From positions 9,207,915 through 9,271,914 of the forward strand of contig OW121846.1 of assembly GCA_933228895.1 (NCBI GenBank): a stretch of 64,000 bases of DNA. The letters are read 5' to 3'. The translations under genes were made by a program, and so were the position numbers. Under the pieces are notes generated by a model, which ran no database searches, was not told the origin of the DNA, and saw only the letters and a program-made list of their open reading frames with translations. The number at the start of each line of letters is the position of its first letter. The first letter of the stretch is position 1. The DNA comes from Platycnemis pennipes. Lineage: Eukaryota; Arthropoda; Insecta; Odonata; Platycnemididae. This document shows, one piece after another, positions 35,541 to 45,579 of the stretch.

Positions 35541-36079
35541 TAAATGAAACATTTAATGGAGATGCTCGCCGAGTAAGATATGTATTTTACAGTTTAATTT
35601 TGTAGCGTAGGTTGATTACATTTTCAGCTAGTTTTTGCAGGGTCGTGACATTAATTTTCGTCTATTTAGTTGATAACACTAAACTAGTTTGTGTATTTAA
35701 AAACTATTTAAAATATTTCTCGGAGCATTACGGAATACCCCATACAGAGTTTTCCTTTGCATAAAACATATGAAGGGCAGGATGTGCCGAGCAGTTGCAT
35801 TGCCCACGTGATAGCTGCGACGGCTATGCATGAGAACAACTTATGTGCGGGAAGGAGCGGTTAAGTTACGGAGATGGACAGAAATTCGCTATGAAAAAGG
35901 CCATAATTGGCCAATGGACAAAAGAATTGTTCGCTACAGCGGGGATTTCGTATCATCCTTACTCGTTACATGCGGGATAGTTAACGAATGCGAGTATAGC
36001 AAAGTCCTAGCGACCTCGAAAGTCCTCGTTATACTCGGGATTTCATTACATGCGTGATCGTTATAAACAAGTTTTACTG
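35541..36079 (+). mobile_element. Probable 3' part and right TIR of the pogo-like element
   Basis: The sequence ends in ACAAGTTTTACTG followed by TA. Its complement starts CAGTAAAACTTGTTTATAAC and contains repeated TATAACGA-like words, the usual look of pogo/Tigger ends. The link to the transposase fossil is inferred from position and orientation. Confidence 0.5.
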
Positions 36080-36104
36080 TATACTAAGAACACCCCCGTA
36101 TTAC

Positions 36105-36192
36105 GCATATATATAGCATATTTGATTGGAAGTATTAACGAAGATATAGCATATTTGATTGGATAGTATTTAGCATATATGATTGGAAGAAT
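36105..36192. repeat. Tandem repeat, three copies of an ATAGCATATTTGATTGG-like unit
   Basis: The core TAGCATAT(T/A)TGATTGGA occurs three times within 88 bp with uneven spacing. Confidence 0.6.
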
Positions 36193-37980
36193 CAAGATCA
36201 GAGTGAGATCACTGTGGTATGGATGGATTTAAAAGTGTCATTCTTCCCGCGAACAGTAAGTGACCACAATAGGCAACAAAGACGAGGAATACGTAGTTGA
36301 AATATTATTCTCTTTAGTACTCTGTAGCGCATGTGAAACCTGTTCTTCATATAGCTAACTTCTTGCGACTGCACACTTGCATACCTTTATAAACAATATA
36401 TACTTACTTCAAGAAATTCCTAGGCAATTAATTATTATAATATTGGTATGTAAAAACTATCCATATATTTGCACGTGCCTCAGGACTGCATACTTCACAA
36501 GTTTCTTTAAAAGTAGTACTATTGTACGTCCAAGTCGCATGTGCATGCATACACGTCTGGTGATTCCTGGGCAGCCTCGCGAGGCCGCTTGCTGAGCAAC
36601 GAATGGGGAAGAACGGACGGCGGTAGTCCATCAGTTTCATGATTGAAAAACAATTGACGAGTTCATCCCTCGAAACTTCTCAGCGTGTTGCCCTCAACTC
36701 GTAACAAATTTCCACGAATTACCTGTTCGAAGGAATGTATATGCAACTTACGAACGTGTATTCACAGTATGGCATTATTATGGTAATTTAATGAGTGTTC
36801 TCAATAGGTACAAGGATACATTTATCAAGAAAACATTTCTAAGTTGCTCCTCGAATTCTCAGAGTGAAATATGCTTACAAAATAGGAGTAAAACGAGGAG
36901 AAAATGGGACATAAAGGTGATTCGGGAAGGAAAAAACATAACTAATTCATCTATTGGCACGAGCAAACGAAGGGGCTCAGGGGCTGCCAACTGCAGAAAT
37001 GACGAACAAAACATAGGCCTGGACCAATCTCTGTTTTCAGACCTTCCCGCATTAAAAGTTACCCTATTCAAGAGTACAACTGCAAACATTTTTTTAGTTG
37101 CACTGACACCAAACAAACCATTTTCCCAGGCATTCCTTAAAAAAGGAAGGAATAACAAACATCGCCACCGAAGAAAAAAAAAGAAATCAATAATTTATAG
37201 ATTATTCACGATACAAATAATTTATATATCCTCCAGCGATAAAAATTCCTGAGCTCCCAGTGAGCGCGAAATGTGCATTGTTCCTCTATTATGACCATTA
37301 AAAAACAGGACATTTCCATTTAAGTAGCATAGCAATATAATTGTGGAACGTTGGGCACACGTGGATCTTAACAATGGTCGAACGCCAGGAACTGCCCGAC
37401 CTCCAAATATCACTTCAACAGGCGGAGAAATTGACGCATTTTTACTTCCAATATGACTTTCAACAAAACCAATCCATGTGCCGTGTTAATTCCGCATACA
37501 TACTCCGGTAGTACTGAGAGTGATGGGGATTTTGGCGGAAATTGTATCATGCGTTCGTTAAAAGTATGATTGATGATGCACGGCGAAGGGAGTTTAAAGC
37601 CGATTTCAACACTTGGAACGAAAAAATGCAGAACTGGTAGAACTAGGTTAAAAGGTGCCCCAAATACTAAGGCTCTCTCGCACCGTCAACTGCATCATAA
37701 TCGTCTCTTCACTGGATGATATCGCCTGAAAATGTTGTCAAGATTCGTTCAATCAGTCACCCGGCCATTTTCTTCCTGAAAGCCCACGGCGAAGGCGCAG
37801 ATGTAATGAAACCGATTACGTGAGGCATGGATTGATCAACTAGGCAGGGAGCAAAGGCACACTCCGCCACTCCCGCGAACGCATTTTCTCGCGCACAACT
37901 CGGCGGGTGATGGGGGGAAAAATGAAAGACGGCGCTGCAATGACAACCTTATTTTATAGCGATAACAAAACACTACACTA
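36193..37980. other. No gene supported; one long ORF of doubtful value
   Basis: A 153-codon plus-strand ORF (36791-37252) overlaps a 99-codon minus-strand ORF (36859-37158). The plus frame is low-complexity Lys/Asn/Ser at its end, and the minus frame is Leu/Phe-rich. Neither has a domain or splice context I recognise. Confidence 0.35.
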
Positions 37981-37984
37981 GATA

Positions 37985-38650
37985 CAAATTGACAACAATC
38001 GCTCGCAGAGCCGATCACACGGAGAGCGTCCCGAGTGAGCCCGGAAAGGCTCACTCCTCGGTGGTGGAGCGGTCGCCGCCGCCCCACGCGCGGAGGCCGC
38101 CGCCCTCGCCGCTGCACCACGAGTAAAACTTAATCTCCAGGTCGCGGTGTCCGTTGGCGGAGGTGACGATCTCGGTGGACACTTGCAGGCGGCCGCCCCA
38201 CTCCTCGTCCGAGCCCTTGGGGTCGCAGGCGCGGCAGCGGCACGCGGCCACCGAGGGCGCGGGCGCCTCCACCGGCGCCGGCCGCCGCTCCTTCTTGCGC
38301 CGCTTCCGGGGCTTGATGATGCGCGGCAGCGCGGCGGGCGCGGCGGGGCACGCCGGCGCCGCCGCCTCCCGCGGCGACAGGATGAGCGGAGCGCCACGCG
38401 TGAGGCACGCGGGCCGCGGGCACAGCGCGATGAGGGGCGCGCCGCCCAGCCAGCGGCCCTCGTCCCGCGTGGGCCGCTTGCCGTGCCGCGACGAGATGAG
38501 GCACGTCCCGGCGTAGTAGCTCATGGCGAGGCGACCGGCGAGCGCGGCGGGCGGCGGCGGACTGCCCGGCCAACAACGGGGTCGCCGCGGCACTGGGTCG
38601 CGGCCCCCTTCCCAACGAGGTCACCGCTCGGACGAGAACGGAACCTCATT
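37985..38650. promoter_or_regulatory. CpG island over the 38051-38524 gene
   Basis: Strongly G+C- and CpG-rich DNA within AT-rich surroundings, covering the whole ORF and its upstream flank. It generates long antisense frames (38147-38746), which I treat as shadows. No TATA box was seen upstream of the start. Confidence 0.6.
38051..38524 (-). CDS. GC-rich 157-aa protein, uncharacterised
   Basis: I choose the ATG at 38524 (context CTCGCCATGAGC). An in-frame ATG 23 codons upstream adds only a low-complexity Pro/Arg/Ala leader. The protein starts MSYYAGTCLISSRHGKRPTR and has GAPLI twice (residues 28-32 and 44-48), an Ala/Pro linker, a basic cluster IIKPRKRRKKERR (69-81, nuclear-localisation-like), a CRCRACDPKG cysteine cluster (95-104) and a STEIVTSANGHRDLEIKFYS segment (116-135), ending in a Gly-rich tail. 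The N-terminal and 116-135 blocks look constrained, not random, and I suspect a conserved insect protein. I cannot name it or give a function. No intron is required. It lies in a CpG island, with the foldback 0.4 kb upstream. Confidence 0.6.
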   Translation of the reverse strand: MSYYAGTCLISSRHGKRPTRDEGRWLGGAPLIALCPRPACLTRGAPLILSPREAAAPACPAAPAALPRIIKPRKRRKKERRPAPVEAPAPSVAACRCRACDPKGSDEEWGGRLQVSTEIVTSANGHRDLEIKFYSWCSGEGGGLRAWGGGDRSTTEE

Positions 38651-38906
38651 CGGCATCCCACACTTGATGCGCTCCATTCGACTCTCGCGGCTCCCGTCGA
38701 ATCCCATTTCAGATTCCACTTTTCCGAAACAATCCCGATTGGGTGAGAACGCTTTTTTTGACTGCTCATCATCGGACCTCGCTCTAACGGTGGGCCCACG
38801 TCCAGTACTCTGTATGGGACTCGTTTTGAATATCACACTAGCGGGTTTTCACTCCATCTCCACTAAAAATCCTCAATAATGGTGACATCTGCCTATATAT
38901 TTTACT

Positions 38907-39193
38907 GGGGTCGTTTACCATATCTTTTATTGCCGAATCTGACAGAATTTGTAGAATAAAATGACTCATATTTTTCCGTTCTTCCATCCGTCATGTTATG
39001 AGTTATAAGCGGCGGTTATATGAGTCATGAGTGATAAGCGGCGAAAAACGATTTTAACGCTTTCGGAAAGTGGGCGTGCGAAAGACTAGTTCGTTATTTC
39101 TTCGTCCAATCAGAGCTGAGACTGCGCAGCTGCTACGTCTAATCACACTAGGGGGACAAACAGCTGATACTGCCAATGGAAGTGGTTGTGAAG
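38907..39193 (+). repeat. Dispersed repeat S, copy 2
   Basis: Same block order as 28254-28511. Part of it (38951-39090) is the left arm of the foldback at 38951-39460. Confidence 0.65.
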
Positions 39194-39460
39194 ACTCCAT
39201 TAAGGGTTTTTGAAAGGTATTGCATATGAACACTAGAACCGCGGCACGGGTCAACATGACCCCCCTTCATTTTAACTTTATATTTCACTCACGTTTCCCA
39301 TAACTAAGGGCTGGAATCGAACTAGTCTTGCGCACGCCCACTTTCCGAAATCGTTAAAATCGTTTTTCGCCGCTTATAACTCATGACTCATATAACCGCC
39401 GCTTATAACTCATAACATGACGGATGGAAGAACGGAAAAATATGAGTCATTTTATTCTAC
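38951..39460. repeat. Foldback: 140-bp arms, 230-bp spacer
   Basis: 38951-39090 and 39321-39460 are exact-length reverse complements with three mismatches in 140 bp. The arms contain GTTATAAGCGGCG and GACTCATATTTTTCCGTT. Such low divergence implies a recent inverted duplication of repeat S. Confidence 0.9.
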
Positions 39461-39600
39461 AATCCGGGCTTTTTTTTGAATTTTCATGAGGGATTTCATA
39501 CCCTTAAACGAAGTTTTATCCTCATTTGGCCACTGTATCGGTTTCTGTGCGATGATATACCGTTTAATGGCTGAACGGGTCATTTTGACCCCTCACGTAA
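39235..39600. repeat. Paired GGGTCA...TGACCC palindromes
   Basis: CGGGTCAACATGACCC at 39246 and CGGGTCATTTTGACCC at 39578. Similar palindromes occur near the ends of piggyBac-like elements, and CACTAGAACCGCGGCACGGG at 39231 fits that style, but no TTAA-bounded ends are seen. Confidence 0.3.
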
Positions 39601-39944
39601 ATTTGCTACTCCACAAAGGAATTTGTGTATAAATCCGACTCCTTAAGTGCTAAAAATGGAACAAAATGGACTTTTTTAACCAGGCGAAGAAAATGTAAGA
39701 CGCAGAGAGTCTCAAAACATATTGAGGGAAGTTCCTGGTCCCATACCGTACGCTAAGCGCAATATAGACGAAGATAGTGCTTAATCGATTTGATTATAAC
39801 TAATGGAATGCTGAAACACATACAGCTATGTACTCAGATCCGAGCTCGCGCAGTAACGGAAGACGGTAAGTGGTCTCTCTCTCTCTCGACGAACAGGAAG
39901 GTCTCTCTCGAAGGATGTAAGTGACTTGGATTTTTAAGGATTCA
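39601..39944. other. No gene; short CT-rich microsatellite
   Basis: A (TC)n run at about 39875-39889; otherwise unassigned. Confidence 0.4.
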
Positions 39945-40021
39945 GATTCGAGGTGAAACTCCAAGGATTCGAGGAAAAGGCATTATTCGAGGGATTCGAG
40001 GATTTGAATGTCCCACCCCTA
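39945..40021 (-). mobile_element. hAT-type terminal fragment
   Basis: The complement starts TAGGGGTGGGACATTCAAAT and continues with CCTCGAATCC repeats, the familiar look of hAT ends. It resembles the ends of the element at 6447-9474. No partner end was found. Confidence 0.5.
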
Positions 40022-40083
40022 CTATTAACACAATGTTACGGTTTTGAGTCTGGTTAACTATTTGAAGTTCGAAAACGATTATA

Positions 40084-41590
40084 TCGTATTTACTCGTGTA
40101 AGCCGCTCACCTTTTTTCCCAAAACGCCGGTGAAAAAATGGGGGTGTGCCGCTTACACGAATCCTCCAGATTTTCGTGTAAGCCACGCACCATTTTCCTC
40201 AAATTCCTGTTGTTTTTTTCTCTTAGGTTTCGCAGTGTGTGAACATATCAACGTAACTGGTAAGTATGGTCTAGCAGTAAATCGTACATTGTAAAGAACT
40301 CTGAAATTTAGAAGTAATCAGAAATAAAAATCCGGGTTTAACAAAGTCTGAACGTGCAACGGTACTTGAAGAAATGCTAGATCAGAAATACCACTTGACA
40401 AAGCAATAGATTTATCGTTTATAGATCGCATGTACGACAACACATTGTAGCACCGATATGTATTCAAATCTATATTGTACCCTCGAAACTGCCGCAAGGG
40501 GGGTTTCTACGTCTTTTCAAAATAGTAAGCAGAGTTTGTTTCGATATCTTGTATCTGTAGCAAAATTTTTGTGCAATAGATAGCTCCTTTTGCATACTCA
40601 TTAAAGCTACATTGCAAAGACACGACAAAGAATTTGTTACACGGTGGCAAGAGTCGTATGTTTAGAGATTATACCTTCTTACTATCCGTGCTATCCTCTC
40701 CGTGCATGAGAGTAGTAAACAAGTTCGAATCCATCATTTAGCATTTTAAAATAATTTGCAATTATCACCCTAAAAATGAATTATGATGTGAAATTGCGAT
40801 CGTCTCCTGTGAGTAAAAACTGCGTATTATAAGTGATGCTGAAAAATAGGAAATCGAGCTGCAGGAAGGAAATATGGTGTATCTGAATCTAGCAGTGACG
40901 AAAACTAAAAATGAGAACTGTTATGATATGAATATTCATCAGTGATTTATGATTCTATTTCTGCAGATGTGTTTTTCTTTAGTTTTATACAAATCATAAT
41001 TGTTATTACATTGAGCTTAGTTTTTTCCGTGTGTTCCCAAGACTTTTCGGTGTTGTTAAATCATCCCAGTCCACAGCTACTGCGTAGAGAGTAGATGAGA
41101 CCACCACTATCAAGTATGGATGGCATTCTGCTTTTATTTGTTGATATGCCAACAGATTTTCGTAATAATAAAGTAATCATTGTAAGCAGAGCAAGTAAAT
41201 TGTATATATTTCTGCAGTTATTTCAGTTGGATGTTATTTTGAACAGATGCCATTTTTATAGCTGGATGATGTGATCGTATGTAACTGTGATTACCATGAG
41301 ATGCTATGAGAAAAATATGCACAGTAAAAGAGGCCATGCATGGATGCACGACGCGATGATGATTGTGATGATATTAACATGTAATTTAATCTACGAATGA
41401 GAAAGATGAACTCATAATTTAGGCACAGCATTTCTATCAAAGAATGTGCATTCATGCTATCACAAAATGATGCAGACTTAAGGGCAAAAAAATAATTTTT
41501 TGATAGAAATAATTTCTTTCATCATGAGCCTGCCCAAAAATAGGGGTGCGCGGGATAGACGAGGGCGCGGCTTACACGAGTAAATATGGT
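40084..41590 (+). mobile_element. Tigger-like element, 1.5 kb
   Basis: TA-flanked TIRs: left GTATTTACTCGTGTAAGCCG from 40086, right complement ATATTTACTCGTGTAAGCCG. The plus strand carries a scrap of the pogo-type N-terminal DNA-binding domain at about 40770-40917 (RAAGRKYGVSESSS after an MNYDVKL start in another frame). There is no catalytic domain. The right-end sequence (GCCCAAAAATAGGGGTGCGC) resembles the right end of the Tigger element at 56.8 kb. Confidence 0.7.
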
Positions 41591-43238
41591 AGTTATGCCT
41601 TTTTGCTAACAATGCTCATTTACACTAGTTGTTCATTTGCTGCACTTTCAAAACGTCATGATAATAGTTCTATGCAACAATTACCATTGTAGACTAAAAA
41701 TACAATTACTCACTAACTAATATTTAAGTGATTTAGTCACATTAGAAACATTATTGCAGAAGGAAATGGAAAACCACCCCAAGAATTTTCCCAAGAACTG
41801 CAATAGGAGCACTAAATGAGAAAAAGAATGCTGGCCATTAGAGAAACCAGTTCTGTCTCACAGGTAAGGTATCCTTTCCGATATTGATGGCGGCAGATTT
41901 ACCAAACAAAATCCATGCACAGTAGCAGCAAATAAGAAAATAAACACTGTTGACACTGAGGCAGCAAAAAATAACAATAAAAAATGAAAATATCTTCAGT
42001 TATCCCAAGTTTTCATCTTCTACAAATAAGCGCAGGTGATGACTTTGGTTGCCTCATGAGCCAATCGCTAATATCAATGGCAGACCATACCATGCATTGA
42101 AAACTAATAGCCCTCCATTGAGTCAGAGGCAAATGCAAACCTAAGACCTCATGTTCTGGCACCAAGGAATAAAGGATTGGCAAAGTAAATAAATTTTAAA
42201 ATTTTGTTATAAAATACAACATTTTTTTGGGATTGCAACAAAATGAGCAGTACCCTTAATATTGTGAATTTGATAGACTAGGCTGAACCAATATCTTCAT
42301 CATTTCCCCTTGAGAACAGAAAGCGAGGATTCCATCCCAGTGATCTTCACTCACTTAGATAAAATACTACAGAGCCTCTCTTAAAATCCTCTGTTTTTTC
42401 AAGCTTCAGAAATGTTTGCATTTAAATCAACATAAACACAAAAGGCTTAGAGGTGACCAAAAGATTAATAGACAACATGCTGGTTGGGCATGTGGTATAT
42501 AGGTGCATGAAATTCCATAAAGTACACTCCTTGCCTTATCGCAATGCTCACTACTGACAGTTTAAATTTACCTCACATCCAATGGCTAGAATACAATCAG
42601 ACTTAATTGTCTCCCTGATATAAAAGAATCATTAAGATTTGAGTCTAAATCTTGCCTTACCCTATGCCCATGACATTCAGTCAATATCCTTGCTTATCTT
42701 GGCTGTTCACGTTTTAGTTCCTAATAACAATTCAAAGTTAAGGATTTAAAACATTCTCAAGAATACACCAACTTTTCCTTCCTTCAGACAAATTACTCAT
42801 ACACTGAGGAAAACTTCATCTTTTCCAATTTTATTTGATCCCAAACGATTTTCACCTCCAAATAGCTAGCATCGAACCATGTTGATAAGAACTAACCCAT
42901 GGTACATCGCAGAGGTCCACTCATTTAGTACATTCTCAAAGTTCCACACAAATTGCAATTACATACCCTCTTATGGCATGTCAATTTTTGTACACATCTA
43001 AAACCACCATAAGAGAGAATTTTCATTAAAGCAGCGTGAGTTTATGCTCATTCTTAACTAATTTAGTCATAATAAGATCTCTAAATTGAAAACTTCTTTA
43101 AGATACATTTTATCATTGAATATATTATTAAATTATTCTATTCCCTCACAAATACAGGAAACCTTTTGGCTTCCATTATGACATTATTTCATTTAAAAAG
43201 CAGGTTAATGAAAATTATACAAAAACTTCCATACATAC
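41591..43238 (-). other. No exon seen; probably intron of the twin-like gene
   Basis: AT-rich DNA downstream of the CNOT6 exon in the sense of that gene. I looked for the next expected coding segment, the start of the nuclease domain, and did not find it. It may lie beyond the window or have been missed. Confidence 0.4.
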
Positions 43239-43414
43239 CTGTCAAGTTATCAAGCATATACGCCAATAATTTGGAAGTTCCCATTCCATCTCCATAAAGA
43301 CTCAGTATTTCTTTAGTTAAGGGGTTTCCTTTAAGGCCTAAAATTTGAAGTTGGAACAATTTCCCAATCTCATAGGGAAGTACTCTCAAAACATTGTTAT
43401 TTAATTGAAGCTCC
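43239..43414 (-). CDS. twin: CNOT6/CCR4 (twin) leucine-rich-repeat exon
   Basis: CNOT6/CNOT6L, Drosophila twin, is the CCR4-type catalytic deadenylase subunit of the cytoplasmic CCR4-NOT complex: an N-terminal LRR docks it on CAF1, and a C-terminal exonuclease domain shortens mRNA poly(A) tails. This 176-nt exon has a TTTTCAG acceptor and a GTATGT donor and encodes the last LRR: ELQLNNNVLRVLPYE, KLFQLQILGLKGNPL, then MLDNLTG. These blocks closely match the family's RELxLNNNxLRVLPxE and KLFQLQxLGLKGNPL. One base of a split codon lies at each end. The frame is intact, so it is probably a live gene. No other exon was recognised here. A 2-kb TIR element begins about 140 bp upstream, presumably inside the preceding intron. 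Confidence 0.85.
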
Positions 43415-43551
43415 CTGAAAACAACGACAAGACTTGCATTAAAAACAAAATACAAAACAGTAACACAAGAATAGAGAGCCTACATTTTCTTGTTTCATTT
43501 TTTCTTACCAATGTGCATATCAATCAAAACATCTCTAGACTCATGAACTTT

Positions 43552-45579
43552 CCCTAGTAGCACAAAAGATGCTGAGCACATGCTCACAGCATTTCCATTA
43601 TGCTCAAGGAAACATTTTCGAATCATATTGTGAGCTTATGCTGAAAATGTTTTCATGTCATTTTAGGAGCCACTCATTTTATAGCATGCAGTCCGCATAT
43701 TTATAGCATATGTTAGAAAAACATGCTCAAAATATTTTGATAATATGTGCTCAACGTATTTCTAGCATATGTTCATTGAAAATGTTTAAAATATTTTGAT
43801 AGAAATAGCTCATTGTTTAATGATAGACATGTTTATATATACGTTTCCATAACTCTTTACAACTTTGAGTTTTGAGTTGAGTTTACCAGAGTCCACTATC
43901 GTGCTCAGTCATGCTATGGTAACTGATCATACCAATATCCATCATTGTCCTGCTTAGTTTCATGTCTATGTCCATGGTATTCTAACAGTTTTCTACTAAT
44001 TAGACCTAAATTAATGTTAATGATAGTAAATAACTATGTTGTACGTTCATAACTGTGCTGCTGGTGTCCATTTAGCTCAACATTCATCTCACATTTCGCG
44101 AAGTTTGGAAAGGGTATACCGATGGCCGTGGTATACCAAAGGGTGGTATCACCAACATCACAAAGCAGAGCGGCGGCGAATTATGTTGAGAAACAAATGT
44201 GGGAGTTAGCCAGAGTGAGCTCATCGCTAACTTGCATTTTAAACTGTTGTTGTTCACGGCAGCTTAATTTCATATTGGGATAATCATCCCATCATTGATG
44301 ACCATGCTCGAGCATTCAGGCGATTCAGGTATGGCGAGTAAATTTACGTAATTGAAAATAGATTTTCTTGAAGAAAAATCATCAATTCGTCATCGTTTTT
44401 AATAACCATCACAATGGTTTTCATTACATTCCTGCTACAAGTAGTAATATCAATTCTTTTTCTTCTTTTAGATATGCTATATTATTACTGTGCTCGGTAT
44501 TTTGGAATGAGCTAATGAGGATTGAGATAATTATTCAACTATAGTTCATATTTGAACGTGAAAATATTGGAATTGTTGATTAACCTTAGTGCAGGATGAG
44601 TGTTGAAATAATGTAAAAGAAATTCCTCATGGGAAAATGTATAGTTACATTACTGGGACAAGAGTGGATTAAAAATATCCTTGGTTATTGAATACACAGA
44701 ACAAATAAAATTAAAGTTGCGTTGTTGGTGTTGTGCAAAAGTAAGAGTGATCTCAATTGTATATATTTGTGTGCCGTGTGTTCTGTCATAACGGTTTTCT
44801 TTGAGATGACACGTGGTATGTTGAAATGTATATTTTATGTGGCACTGATCATCAAGTAATTGAAACAATTGAATTTAGAAGGAATACTAATAAATATTTG
44901 AATCTACAGCTGCTTGTTTTAAAATCATTTCCCCAAAGTCGTGATAATTAAGTGTGAATACATGTGTGTAGGAAGCCAGTGCAGTTGCAATTATGGGCAC
45001 TTCACTCCTTCACTTGTCACCCATTGAAAGGAGAAGCAGAAGTTATAACATTAGGAAAAGTTGTATTTTGCATCTAACTTTAAGATGAAATACAGTCGGA
45101 GCAACAATCGAACCTCTCCTAATTCTGTCACATCTTGTGCTGAAGATATTTTATTCAGATGAAGAAAAGTCTGGAAAGCTAGTTAAATGGAAGAAAACCA
45201 AACCTTGATATTTCAGTTAAAAACTGACCACAGTAAATGGTACACTTTTGACTGAAATACCGGATTTGAAGTTCAAATTTCTTCCATTTAATTTGCTTTT
45301 CCAACATTTCTTCCTCCGATAAAATGACCCTGAACGGCAATAGATTAAATTTGCTACAAAACATAATTGAAATATGCTCAGAATGTTTTCTCAAATATGC
45401 CATGCCTATGTTGACAACATGCTCAGCATATTTTCGAAAATGTTTTCAGCACATTTCTTGCATATAATTACCCGGACATTTGTGCATGCTCAGCATAAGC
45501 TAGAAACATTTTCAACATATTGAACATATTTTATGAAAATGTGCTCAGCATATTGTGAACATTAATTGTGCTACTAGGG
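43552..45579. mobile_element. 2.0-kb TIR element with ATGCTCAGCAT-type subterminal repeats
   Basis: CCCTAGTAGCACAA at 43552 and its exact complement at 45566 bound the element. Both ends (43565-43820 and 45370-45560) carry many copies of a TGCTCAGCAT / ATGCTGAGCA / AAATATTTTGA theme. The interior has no recognisable transposase. Outside the 14-bp TIR, ATGAAC and TTCAT continue the symmetry with a 3-nt offset. The superfamily is not assigned and no TSD is clear. Confidence 0.7.

Noticed and set aside
36791..37252. 153-codon plus-strand ORF
   Set aside because: Ends in a Lys/Ser/Ile low-complexity run, overlaps an equally plausible antisense ORF, and shows no known motif.
38130..38624. Other long minus-strand frames in the CpG island (37978-38397 and 38130-38624)
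   Set aside because: Low-complexity Arg/Ala/Pro translations, shadows of the 157-aa frame, which alone has ordered non-repetitive motifs.
38147..38746. 199-codon plus-strand ORF over the CpG island
   Set aside because: Arg/Gly/Ala-rich antisense of the better minus-strand gene; GC-rich DNA leaves all frames open.
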